Shown here one piece after another: positions 41,031 to 51,072 of a stretch of DNA of 51,522 nt. Where the stretch lies: NCBI GenBank assembly GCA_019155205.2, contig JAHNZQ020000004.1:4367693-4419214 (forward strand). The letters are read 5' to 3'. Position numbers and translations under genes: made by a program. The notes under the pieces are model-generated. The model was given only the letters and a program-made list of their open reading frames with translations, was not told the origin of the DNA and did not search any database. Position 1 is the first letter of the stretch, and each line of letters starts with the position of its first letter. The stretch is from Gracilaria vermiculophylla (taxonomy: Eukaryota; Rhodophyta; Florideophyceae; Gracilariales; Gracilariaceae).

Positions 41031-41324
41031 ATTAACAGAGCAGAAAACCTCAAGCAGAATCTTTCTGCACAAGTGCGTAATCACCGTTCAACAGGCGACT
41101 TCTTTGCTACACAAGCATTGCACAAAGTACTCCACAACAGCTCAAAGCTTTTGAAGAGTGTACTTAATAAACTGTGTCATTTAGACGCGTGTTTGAAGTA
41201 GAATCTGAAGCACACCATTGACCGAAGAAACGCTACGAAAGCATTCGATCGCGTCCAAAAGAATTCGACTCAGTTCAGAACTCAGCTCGCAACGTAAATT
41301 TCATCGACCAACATCCGCCACGGA

Positions 41325-41388
41325 ACATGCTGATCGCGAAACATGCTGATCGCGAAACATGCTGATCGCGAAACATGCTGATAGAGGA
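41325..41388. repeat. 16-bp tandem repeat, four copies
   Basis: Three exact copies of ACATGCTGATCGCGAA (41325, 41341, 41357) are followed by a fourth that diverges at its 3' end (41373). The unit holds a TGATCGCGA palindrome-like core. Confidence 0.9.
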
Positions 41389-41670
41389 ACATCCTTAATC
41401 AAGCTCATCTACATAAAAATCTCTTGCAACCCAGAGAGCGAACGCAAATGCTTACTCAGGTTCACCGAGAACACATCTCAATCAACATCTGCTCACTCAG
41501 CTTTCCTGGAGCTGCAAGTGGATGTGCACGAGATCAGTAACACGTAATGCCATGTAGCTGAAACAGTGCTGACACCCGACAAATGCAATTCATTCCCTCG
41601 AATTCGACGTCACACGCTGTTGAAGCTGTTGCATTGATGAAGACTGTCAGTTCGAGGAGAGGACCCTAGA

Positions 41671-41970
41671 ATCGTATAAAAACTCCTCAATCGTCGTCGA
41701 TCGAGCTCTTCTCTCTGTCTCACAAGCTTTCCCCTCGTCCCGAACAGGTTGTAAAACTAGAGGGTCTTCGGTGATCTTCCCCGTCGGCTGCAAAGGTCGT
41801 CGGGTTGTAAAATTTGTTTCCTGTCGCCGCAACTTCCAGCAAAAGCTGGCCAGGTTGTAAAACAAGCAAGGCCTTGATTGGTCTTCCCGTTGGTCTAAAC
41901 CGCTAACGGGTTGTAAAATCCGCCCTGGGTAAGTTATCACATCTTTGATTCGTGCGCGTATCGTTTCGGC
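41671..41970 (+). repeat. Dispersed leader cassette, copy D
   Basis: TATAAAAA (41675-41682) is followed after 65 bases by four GGTTGTAAAA motifs, all exact (41747, 41803, 41853, 41909; spacings 56, 50, 56), and then CCCTGG|GTAAG with its GT at 41929-41930. Between motifs it shares GAGGGTCTTCGGTGATC, AAAGGTCGTCGG and AGCTGGCCAGG-type blocks with copies A to C, but other spacer bases have diverged. Preservation of all four motifs, the TATA box and the donor against diverged spacers suggests selection on these elements. It reads away from MCM8. Confidence 0.8.
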
Positions 41971-43136
41971 TGCGTGCGTCACAGTCTTTTGCTAACCTAC
42001 TCTTGTTCTGTGATTGTCTTGTGCTGTGCGATGATGTATCGAATGGCTCTGAGATAATAACGGAATCATGGAAAAGCGTTTGAGTAATGATGGCGTATGA
42101 ACGATTCGTTACACACACAGAGATATTGCTCAGAAAACTGCTATCGTGCGCTCTGATCTACAACAAACGGGAATGCATCTTGTTCTTTCATCTTTAGTGT
42201 GGACGCTCAGCTCTAATTCCTAGCACAGCATAGGCCTATCCTAAAGATGTTTCTCTTTCCTCGGGAGGACCAGAACCTTTTGTAGCGCTTTTCTAATGAG
42301 ATTTTCTATCGATATGCAGCTGCGACTTAGGTGACTGCCAAGTATTTGTCGACTACTCGCATTTGTTTTGGAATAACGCATCATCACGTGGCTACAGCCT
42401 TTCTTCATCGCCATTTCGCAATCGCAGCGAAGCACTTTCTGGTTCATGTAGCTGGCGACTGGGTGTAGCGTTGGAGTATATGCTGTGTACCATTGCGCTA
42501 GCGTGATTTCTCCGAACCGTACATCTCTCATATTCTCGTTGCTTTCCTCGTCTTCGGGCAGCAGCCGCCTGTTTTTTTGAGTGATTCTTAATTGTGCTTT
42601 GATGTCTTGCAGATCGTGTGGCACCAGAACCTGTTCTGATATGGGAAGCTTCAGTCACAACTTTGCCATCTTATCTGCTCTGGAATTGCATACTTTACTT
42701 TCAAAAAATGTCTTTTTGTGTCTACTTTGTCTGGGCACTGCGATAAGATGTGTAATCGGAGCGAAATGGATTCTGATCTTGTCGGGTTTTCGGTTCTTGT
42801 TGTTTGGTGGATATTAAAATTGTTTTTATCTTTAGTAATGCAGCTCTTTGGTCCTTGAAGAAAAAAGATGAGGTTCGCAATAGAGCAGTTGACAGAGAAG
42901 TTATTCCGCCATTGTTTGAATTTTGAGTACAGCGCTGGGATCCCTCTCATGAAGTGTTCGGAAAAGCTATACCGCAAACTTTCCGAACAACGATTTTCAC
43001 GAAAGTGAAAGCCAGAGACAAGAACCAATTCGCATACGGTTCTTCGCTGACGTTTCCGGCTTCTTTTTGAAGAACCTGTCTTGCGTTTTTTTTTTCTGCA
43101 TAAAATGTTGACAATAGCCCATCACTAAATCTGAAA
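41971..43136. other. AT-rich stretch downstream of cassette D
   Basis: No gene is recognised. A 127-codon minus-strand frame at 42241-42624 has protein-like composition (FGEITLAQWYTAYTP, VLRCDCEMAMKKGCSHVMM) but no known domain and no support from context. The rest has only short overlapping frames. Confidence 0.4.
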
Positions 43137-43503
43137 AATAAACGAGAATGAAGCTAACGCTCACCGATAAATGAAAACGGAGCCTGTGCTCAAATTGTGT
43201 CTCAAGAATTGAATGCGTGGAGAGGCGACTTGCTACTTTGACGGCCGGGAAATAAGCTCAGTGTACCGAAGTCGTCTTTCGTATTTGCCGGACAGGGAGA
43301 TGCCCTCATTCATTCGCACAGGATGGTACCGATCTGTGCTTTCACTTTCAAGGCCGCACGATGACCTGGGTTGCTTGGTTCTGATCATTTAAAGCCTCGC
43401 TTGTCATCAAAATTGTCTGTCAACAATACATATGGCGCACTCGACAACAAGACAAATATGGCGTGTTCGTCACAAGATTCTACTGTTAACAAATACTTTA
43501 CAT
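43137..43503 (+). repeat. Dispersed repeat alpha, copy 1
   Basis: Homologous in direct orientation to 50687-51026. Shared blocks include AATAAATG, CTCAGTGTAC, GTTGCTTG and TTAACAAATAC-like sequence, with many substitutions between them. In the second location it lies immediately before repeat beta; here beta lies 2.1 kb to the left, with cassette D between. Confidence 0.7.
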
Positions 43504-44011
43504 CAGTACACGAATGGTGAATAAGAACGCTTCAGGTACGAAAAGTCCAACTCAAGTTTCCAACACAGCACGCCCTGATATCTCCAAGCGCAATGGGCAT
43601 TATGTTTTTAAATCCGTGCACCGTGTGGATTTGAAAGGGGGTGTTGCGAGAGGCAGATGCGAGGATAAAGGGTTTCGAGGTAGACCAAATCGACAACATC
43701 AGTATTAATCCTCTACATCATGCTAGCTGTGTCGCATCAATTACCTACCCGATGGCGCCCATATAAGCTCTCACATACGATGATGTACTTCGGAACGAGC
43801 AGTGACACATCAATGCATTTGCAACGAAAGAAACTCTGTCGCGCCACAAATCTCTTGATGAAGATTGAAATGATTATTAAACAAAATTCTCTCTCTCTTC
43901 TGTTGCAGGTGAAATGTGTTGGTCCCTGTTGGAAACGCGACCGCAGATCCGTTTCGCTTCCTTAACAGAAGGGAAGTCAGGCACACCACGTGGAGGCGGA
44001 TCGCTTGTGCT
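43504..44011. other. Intergenic region downstream of the tail-anchored protein gene
   Basis: Nothing is recognised here apart from the end of repeat alpha. Open frames are all below 90 codons. Confidence 0.4.
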
Positions 44012-44163
44012 CAAACAGAATTGAGATGGGGGTTGATAAAGCATCCAGTTCGGGAAAATGAAGAACAATATCGCCGACTATCTTGGGCCCAAACAGAATT
44101 GCGTTAAGGGTTGCTTACGCATTCCGTTTGCGAAAATTTAGGACAATATCGCCAACTATCATG
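44012..44163. repeat. 78-bp tandem duplication over the end of a coding region
   Basis: Two diverged copies (44012-44089 and 44090-44163) share CAAACAGAATTG, a GTT-rich centre and ACAATATCGCC[G/A]ACTATC. The right-hand copy encodes the last residues and stop of the tail-anchored protein; the left-hand copy lies just after its stop in the same reading frame. Confidence 0.75.
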
Positions 44164-44744
44164 GAACGGAAAAAATACGCAGCGGCGGCGCTCAGAAGGA
44201 GAACGATGAGGACGAAAACAAAGAGCACAATCTTCTGACTCGTTGGCACCGGGAGATAAAAGCCGACATGCGAGGGAGACTTGAAGCTCGCCACAGGCAT
44301 GGCTGTAAGATATTTGCGCCGATCATGTGAGTTGGGCGTGAAGCCCAGATACCGCGGGTCGGGAAAATTGTTGAGGCGGAAGCCACGCCTTTTTTCTTCT
44401 TCCGTGAGCTCATTTGTGAACTTGTGTCTCTTTTCGTCAATGTTTGCTGCAACGGTCTGTTGGTACAGCAAAAGCGGGTTGCGATTGATATATGAGTTGG
44501 TTTGTTCGCTGTCGTCTCGTCCCGGGATCGAAACCACGGAGCAGTCCTGCAGGCTGGAACGGGAGAGCGTGGTGGTGTTGGGTGCGGTGGAGTCATCACT
44601 GGGCCCAGAAAAACTCATGTTGGGTATCGAAGACACATTGTTAACGTCGGATGTATCAAATAATTGATGCAGAGACGGAAATGTTGGGTGGGCATGCGGG
44701 TTGGGAGAAATTTCATCTTCGCTAAAGTCACAATCGGCGCCCAT
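44115..44744 (-). CDS. Tail-anchored membrane protein of unknown function
   Basis: The 209-residue protein has no signal peptide. It has an acidic, Ser/Thr/Asn-rich N-terminal half (1-100), a charged segment (DEKRHKFTNELTEEEKRRGF, 103-122), a short FPDPRYLGFTPNSHDRRKYL stretch and one strong hydrophobic segment close to the C-terminus (about 171-192). The segment is followed by a short tail ending FRKRNA. This layout predicts a tail-anchored protein with its bulk in the cytosol and a basic C-terminal end. I do not recognise a family. The last 15 codons lie in a tandem duplication; reading past the stop in frame would give a second, related tail (KIVGDIVLHFPELDA against MIVGDIVLNFRKRNA). The stop may therefore have arisen within a duplicated end. 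Confidence 0.62.
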   Translation of the reverse strand: MGADCDFSEDEISPNPHAHPTFPSLHQLFDTSDVNNVSSIPNMSFSGPSDDSTAPNTTTLSRSSLQDCSVVSIPGRDDSEQTNSYINRNPLLLYQQTVAANIDEKRHKFTNELTEEEKRRGFRLNNFPDPRYLGFTPNSHDRRKYLTAMPVASFKSPSHVGFYLPVPTSQKIVLFVFVLIVLLLSAAAAYFFRSMIVGDIVLNFRKRNA

Positions 44745-45362
44745 TTTCGAACAATCTCAACGAGTCAGTGACCATGAAAATCAAGGGAGACTATCCGCCG
44801 GGCAGAAGGGTGTGAAGGATGGAGTTTCCCTTTTTGTAGGGTATATAGAGAATAAGTACGGACTGATGCTTACAGAAATGATTTCAGGTCACCAACAAAC
44901 GTTTAAAGAACGGGTTTGAGCAACACAACGTAAGTAAGTCAAGGTTGAGACTTTGACGAGTGGATAAACCCAACACCTGGTCTCCGAAGAGTTAGTCACA
45001 GTTCGAGAAAGGTGCACATGAAGAACGTCATACAAGCCATTCGGTTGTGCCAAAGATGTTGAAGAAACGGTGAACGGCTCGTAACGTATGAGAAATGAGT
45101 TGTGTGTAAGGTACAGGATCCACAGGAGAACGCCCACTATCGAATGGTTGGGTCAGCCATGACATGTCGTCACCGAGGCTAATGGAACAGTGAAGTTAAT
45201 TTACGTTCTTTTGTGACTGAAGTGAACAGGCAAAAGCGCAGGCAATAGCGCGGCGCCAAGTGGACGCTTGTGATCTCCGGAGAACGACCAGTGGAAAGCA
45301 GCTGCCCTGTCAACCAATAGCAACTCCCACATTCACGATGTGATACTTGGCGTCCGGCGTCT
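44745..45362. other. Intergenic region upstream of the tail-anchored protein gene
   Basis: Presumed promoter region of the tail-anchored gene on the minus strand. No TATA box or repeat is evident. Open frames are shorter than 125 codons. Confidence 0.4.
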
Positions 45363-45647
45363 TCAGCACCAGTGCTCTTCCGCAGCCTCTTTGAGTAAGA
45401 TTCCCGTCGTGCGCTGCAATATCGCGAGACTCGCTTTGCTCCTCCGTTTGGCTTTGCTTCCACGAGCGACCTCTTTGTCCTGAACTTGCGGAACGGTGCT
45501 TGTGATCGAATTTGAACGATCGCTCTTACCTCTAGTGGCACTCACTCGGCTTGCTTGGGATCGCTGTCGAGTCGCAAGAACCGGATGATATGTGACGGCT
45601 CGAGCAGTACGTGGAGACAAACGGGAGAAGCATGATGAGAAAGCCAT
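45363..45647 (-). CDS. Possible small organelle-targeted protein (uncertain)
   Basis: From the ATG at 45647 a 94-residue protein would begin MAFSSCFSRLSPRTARAV, which looks like a plastid or mitochondrial targeting sequence (Phe near the N-terminus, Ser/Arg-rich, no acidic residues). A Lys/Arg-rich part (ARGSKAKRRSKASLAILQR) and the end KEAAEEHWC follow. The open frame extends upstream to 45725. No domain is recognised and the frame could be chance or the first exon of a spliced gene. Confidence 0.3.
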   Translation of the reverse strand: MAFSSCFSRLSPRTARAVTYHPVLATRQRSQASRVSATRGKSDRSNSITSTVPQVQDKEVARGSKAKRRSKASLAILQRTTGILLKEAAEEHWC

Positions 45648-45853
45648 AACGAGATCTCGAGGCTGGCAAAATTTTTTAGTGACATTCGTTAATATTGTGG
45701 CCCTGAGGCTGCAGCACGACAGCATGAAGGCCGGGTAAAGTCTTCAAGTGTCCATTTCTGCCGCGGCAACTGCGAAAGTGGATGATCATTTTCAGTGCGG
45801 ATGAGCTTCCGAAGCTAAGTTCAGATGGCGGAGCTACTTATTTACTTACACAT

Positions 45854-46363
45854 TTACATTTTGGGTTTCGTTCGGACTGTGACGTCCCCGCAAACCTTCG
45901 CGCGACATGCCAGTCGCCAACTTTCCGGCTTACCTTCAAGCAAAATGTCTTCCTTGGCAGTAGGGGGGCTGAGACCGAACGCGCCATTCTCAACGTTGAC
46001 GATGCAAGTGCCGCACTGGCCTGCGCCACCGCAGTTCCTCAGCTTTCCTCCCAATGTGTAGATGTCAACCTTCGCGTCAATGAGAGATTTCCGCAAATTC
46101 GCATCACGCTCTACCTCCACTTGCGTACACCGATCTTTCTGCATCACTTTCACCACGTATGTCTGCTTCGTTGATGGAGCTCCAAACGTGGAGCTTGTCG
46201 TTTGTGAACCCAGTACAGCCTGTGGCGCTATGGCACCGCTCCGCGGGGATGGCCGGCGCGAGGTTTTTGATCCGGCAAACGAGCTTGGCGAACATGTACT
46301 CGCGCCGAGAAACGGTGAGACAAACGCTGTGCCTGCCATATTCGTACGGTTGAGGATTACCAA
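45854..46363 (-). CDS. Plastid-targeted 2Fe-2S ferredoxin-like protein
   Basis: The 169-residue frame has a probable transit peptide (1-60; MAGTAFVSPF from the second ATG at 46339, rich in Ser, Pro, Arg and with Phe near the start). A ferredoxin-like fold follows from about 66. Cluster ligands are C111, C117, C120 and C153 in RNCGGAGQCGTCIVNV and SWRLACRA; C158 is extra. The longer C-x5-C-x2-C spacing and the KPESWRLAC block match the plant ferredoxin-like group that includes PnsB3 of the chloroplast NDH complex, not classical photosynthetic ferredoxin. Red algae are generally thought to lack plastid NDH, so another role is likely if the organism is one. The N-terminal style supports an alga with a primary plastid. 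No introns. Confidence 0.85.
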   Translation of the reverse strand: MVILNRTNMAGTAFVSPFLGASTCSPSSFAGSKTSRRPSPRSGAIAPQAVLGSQTTSSTFGAPSTKQTYVVKVMQKDRCTQVEVERDANLRKSLIDAKVDIYTLGGKLRNCGGAGQCGTCIVNVENGAFGLSPPTAKEDILLEGKPESWRLACRAKVCGDVTVRTKPKM

Positions 46364-47487
46364 AATGTGTCGAGGACGAGTGCAACCAAAGTGGGGAGGC
46401 AGAGACGAAAGAAAATGCCGCTAAAGATATCCACCAAGTCGAAATACGATGCGCTCCGATAACGGCAGACTCGGAGTTTGTTTACGGACAGTCGGTCGAG
46501 TTATAAGAGCGACAAGAACAGCAAAGACGAAAATTGCAGTGCCTGTTCAAACCTCACCGCGCAGACTAGATTTGGTGGTGCACTCATGTTGTATTCGATG
46601 CGCTGCGCGCTCCCTCCTCACGGTAACGGGCGCTTAATCGACGTTTGTGGCGGAGGACGTTTGGCGTAACCGCAGGAGAACGAGCGCCTCACGATGCCAA
46701 AACAGACATTTCTGTGGCAGAAAGGATTCGGAAATCGCTCCACACCGGGCAAAATTCATGGAGGCGCATCAAATGTCGCAGATTTTAGGGAGGCGCTTTG
46801 GGACCAATGCGCCGTTCGCACGTGGGGTCGTTTTGCGCACTACCAAATTCCACCCCAGCGAAGCGAACGTACAGACGAACTTTGTGCGCCTCACAGCCTC
46901 CGCAACTTGGTAGTTGCTGCCGACCGAGCAGCGGATGGGCATCGATGGTTGTCCGGATCTTCATGTGTCCCGAAACGCCACCCTCGCTGCGCCATGCACA
47001 CTGTAGTTGTTCAGCGCAAATCTTTGAGATGATCACACGTCGAGGAATTAGCATTCCTCATTACTTTTAAGTGAAGCTGTCTTCATGAAGCATCGTACCT
47101 TAAAGGAACTTTTCTCAGATGTCTAGCGTAGCACAGGCACAATTTTTGAATCCTAAGCGTGCGCCAGGAGTATGCCAGCTGACTTTGCTGAACATAACCT
47201 TAAGTTTACCGTATCCTCCTCAGCCCGGCGTAAATTCCTGCCACACCTCATTCTTGATTTCCTAGTACATTGAGGGCGCGGATATGGAACAGTCAAACAA
47301 TGAAAATATCAAACCATCACAATGATCACAATGATGGAAGCAGACAAACAGTTGTAAAGTTGTGGAGTGCTAAGGTTTTGCACTTCATCGTCGACGAATA
47401 CATGTTTTATAGAGCCGAAGGTCATAGCCAGAGATCCACACCTCCAAATTCCCATGCATCCGTTTAGGGTGGTGCGAATCTGTCCAG
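46364..47487. other. Intergenic region between the ferredoxin-like gene and GNA1
   Basis: Both neighbours are on the minus strand, so promoter elements of the ferredoxin-like gene should lie at the left end. Several overlapping frames of up to 112 codons show no domain and no shared strand preference. Nothing is called. Confidence 0.45.
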
Positions 47488-48090
47488 TCAGAAATATTTC
47501 CCCATCTGCCGCCCCATCTGTTTCAGGCCACATTTCTCATAAAACTCAACATTGTGATGACTGCAATCCAAAATAACTTTGTAGCAACCCTTCTCTTTCG
47601 CATACTCCACCAATCTTTCAATAATCTGTTTCCCAACACCCTTTCCTCTTAACGAGGCATCCGTGACAACATCTTCGATGTGCCCCGCAGGTCTCGCGCC
47701 GCGAATAAACTTTGGTTCAACCAAAACAGATCCTGTCCCCAAAACTTTTCCACCTTGAACTGCAACCAGCGTAAGCTGAATATCTAACTCCCGCTGCACA
47801 CGCAAAAGCCTCCCGAACTTTTCTGGCGAAAGAGGAGGCGCGTCAGTCAGCTGCGATAAAACATCAAAAAAACCGCGCTCAAGGTCTGCCTCCTCGATGC
47901 GTCGGATGCAAATCGGCTGTGAAGAAGGTTGGTCATTGACAGCAGAGTCCATCACGAACAAGCTCGCTCGACCTGAACAGCATGCCCTGGCAGCATACGA
48001 GGGCGGGGTTGAAGTGCGGACGGCACGCAGCGCTTTGAGAAATAAGCGCGCTGTGGTTTTTGATGAATAATGGCGCGATACGCTGAACAT
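47488..48090 (-). CDS. GNA1: Glucosamine 6-phosphate N-acetyltransferase (GNAT family)
   Basis: The 200-residue protein ends with a full GNA1 domain: IRRIEEADLERGFFDVLSQLT (62-82), GHIEDVVTDASLRGKGVGKQIIERL (136-160) with the acetyl-CoA loop RGKGVGK, CYKVILDCSHHNVEFYEKCG (169-188) and the C-terminal MGKYF. It transfers acetyl from acetyl-CoA to glucosamine 6-phosphate, a step of UDP-GlcNAc synthesis needed for N-glycans and GPI anchors. From the internal ATG at 47952 the protein would have 154 residues, the usual GNA1 size. The first 46 residues from 48090 are basic, Ser/Arg/Ala-rich and could be an organelle targeting extension, or may be untranslated. No introns. Confidence 0.93.
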   Translation of the reverse strand: MFSVSRHYSSKTTARLFLKALRAVRTSTPPSYAARACCSGRASLFVMDSAVNDQPSSQPICIRRIEEADLERGFFDVLSQLTDAPPLSPEKFGRLLRVQRELDIQLTLVAVQGGKVLGTGSVLVEPKFIRGARPAGHIEDVVTDASLRGKGVGKQIIERLVEYAKEKGCYKVILDCSHHNVEFYEKCGLKQMGRQMGKYF

Positions 48091-50686
48091 TTTACGCGTC
48101 GAACTCAGAGGCCCACCTTCCGTCAGCCGTCAATCCTCGTCCTATTTCTGTCCACAACAACGGGGCGTGCCTCTTACAGGTCTAAGACCACAATCCGATG
48201 AGTTTTCAGCTTGCAAACCATTAATCGGCCTCTGATCGAAATGTGCGCATGACCGGGGAAGCCAATCGCTGCCGGTGGCGTGTGCACGATTGCATCTGCA
48301 AAAACTGGGGGCTTATCGCTTACCGTAGGATATGGCGTGGATCACCACGGCAAAAGACCAATACGAAAATCCTCAAGCTGCAAGTTTCGCGCCTCCGTGA
48401 ATCGCTCCGATCTACATGAATCCGTTGGGATCATATAGTCCGGAATCAAAGGGTTCGTACTCGTGTGCTCATCAACGTGGAACGGACCAGAGGGAGAGGG
48501 ATTTGAAAAACGGACTCGTTCACGATCCGAACGTGAACACGGGCAGCAGTTTATTGTTTATGTCGCAATGTAGTGCCTCGGTCAATAGTCGCTGAAAAGG
48601 AGACTTTCACTCCGACTGGCTGCAAGATTTTCTTGGCGGCATGGACGTTTGAAATAAGTGTTTGGATCGCCCAAATACGGGTATCTCTTTACAGAGATAA
48701 ACAAAACGAATAGAGTGAAAGAATTGGCTTCCTGGCAATGATTATTTTGCTTCTGGTTGGATCAGGTTAGATTTGGCATCCATGTACACCTTGGGAACAT
48801 GGATTTCATATTGATTACCGATCGGCAAACGTTCTTGTCAATTTCCTATCGACAAAGGAGGACAAAGATGAGACATATGCGGCGAATCAATGCTCAAGAA
48901 CACGGATTGTCCTCCCACAAAAGCGGAATTTGTTGGGAGCTTCAGACACTACATGTATCACAATAATCACAACTGCAAAGGGAAAAAAAGAAATTTCCCA
49001 GATGGCAGAGTCCATGCGAACGAAGATGTTTTCGCAACTTGCGAATAATGGATTAATTGAGAGACTGGTATCCAAAACTGCGAAAATGAAGCGACATGAA
49101 GGCAAATGTTTCATATGCAAATTTCTCAGAAGTAAGAGATGAGGGCAGGACGCAGCCGTAACCCAGAAGAATGGCGATGTTCTCAAGAAAATATGAAGCA
49201 GACAACCGAATGCTAGTCGCGGAAATGATATATAACCTCAAAACATCGCTTCATTCACGGCAAACAGAGAAAAAACTAATTCCGTAGCTATAAACATGGA
49301 AGCATCGGTACTGATAGCATTGAACCGCACTCAGGTTTGGGTTTAGAATGCATGGATCATGGTAGGTACAAACTTTGTATCAAACTGGACTGACATTTTC
49401 CGTACTGTTGTTGATTGCTTTCTCCGCTTATCTCTGCTGCATGGAATGCAGGGATCGCTGACTAAAGTCATAAACCATCCCGAGCTGTAAGGTTTCAGGG
49501 TTTGGGGTTACATTGCCCGTTTTGACGTACGCTCATTTGATGCACTATCCAAGCGCCTCGGGCGATGAAAAGAAGAGTTGTTGATCACGCTGTGATCCAG
49601 TTGCAGGTCCATTTCTGAAGGTGCTTCTCACGTGTTTGTCAAAGCCCACAGACATGCTGTACAATGCAAGGAGAGTAGATCTCGTGCCGTGAGCAAAGGA
49701 ACGTCGAACGAGCCAAAACCAGAACATAAGGTGGTATGCAATTAAGTAAAGCAAAACATTCGGCAGTGGGGGTTCCAGACCGATCCCTCATGTCAGTACT
49801 AGCCCACCTCGAAGAAATTTAGCTGCGCAGTGCGGTATGGGATGCGGCGTATGTTATCTTGATGTGACCGAATGTGGTGGTGCGGCGGCCCGCAACGCAA
49901 AATAGACCACATATTGTCGTTGACAAGGTGGCTTTCACTCGTTCGGCTTTGAGCAGTGCAACTTTTTATTGATCAACCAAGGTTATCTATGTTAAATTCC
50001 TTAAATCTTGGTAGCCGAGTATCAATTAAGCTGGGCATTTATCCACATCCGATAGGTACTTGAAGGTTGGTGCAGAAGAGAGGTACTGTCTAGTCGTCGC
50101 CGAGTGCTTTTGTGCAATATTGAAAGTGCAGCATCAGGAAGAGTTGGAAGTAGAGAATAAAAAATGACGAGTACGCATCATGTGAACTGTCAAGAAAGCC
50201 ATCAAACAAAGTTCGTCGGTCAGGAAACTTGTAGCAAGTATTTGAGTACAAATGACAAGAAACTATGAGAGAAAAGAGACCAGGAACGAAGAGCCAACGA
50301 ATGGAAATGAACCACAGAAATTTTACTTCTGAAAGCAATAGTTTGGGAGAGGGTCTGCAAGTGTGGGTGGTGATCCGGGACGTCGTTTAACTCGCCTCGG
50401 TGATCGGCACACTTTGCTGATGACCAACATAGAGGGAAAAGTAAAGGTATAAATTAAGGGAAAAAAGGAAGAAAGACGATAGCCATCAGTGTCGAAATGC
50501 TAGTGCAGAAGAGAGCGCAGTACCTTTGAGGTCTAATGCCTTCTATTTTTCATCAACAAGTAGCTCAGTGTGCCTAACACGGTTGAATCCCAGATTGTAC
50601 CAACGAAAGAAAAAAAAGCGTTGTGAGTATAGGAGTTTGCAGTGGACCTCACGATATCCTCACAGCAAAGAAGAAGCAAACAAAAT
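48091..50686. other. AT-rich stretch upstream of GNA1, no gene recognised
   Basis: Only short overlapping open frames below 100 codons are present. The right end approaches repeat alpha copy 2. No RNA gene or tandem array was recognised. Confidence 0.5.
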
Positions 50687-51026
50687 AAAGCTGACGCGCA
50701 CCAATAAATGGACACGGAACCTGTGCGCAAGTCGTGTCAAAAGCACAGAATGCGCAGGGAGGGGGGAACTTGCTAAATTGAGAGCTGGAAAATGAGCTCA
50801 GTGTACTGATCGTTCGTTATGTCATCGTTCGTATTCCTTGGGCAGTGAAATGTCCTCAATCATTTGCACATGACGGTATCGGCTTTAGCTTTTACGTTCA
50901 TGGCCGCACAATGTCCTAGGTTGCTTGATTCGGATCATCTACATCCTCGTCTGTCACCAAAAAGGTCTGACGACCAAAGCAAAGATGTCGACTTGGTTGC
51001 AAAATCAAATGTTGAACAAATACATC
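50687..51026 (+). repeat. Dispersed repeat alpha, copy 2
   Basis: Homologous to 43137-43503 as described for copy 1. It is separated by only about 45 bases from repeat beta copy 2, suggesting alpha and beta are parts of one element of at least 0.83 kb. Confidence 0.7.
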
Positions 51027-51072
51027 GAAAAATGAAGGCAGGTCCACTTCTGGGAGGAATTCCTGCAGGAAC

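Noticed and set aside
42241..42624. 127-codon minus-strand open frame with several Cys and Met residues
   Set aside because: No recognisable family; located in repeat-rich DNA downstream of cassette D.
49320..49520. GGGTTTAG-like and GGGTTTGGGG sequences resembling telomere repeats
   Set aside because: Only single scattered units occur, with no array.
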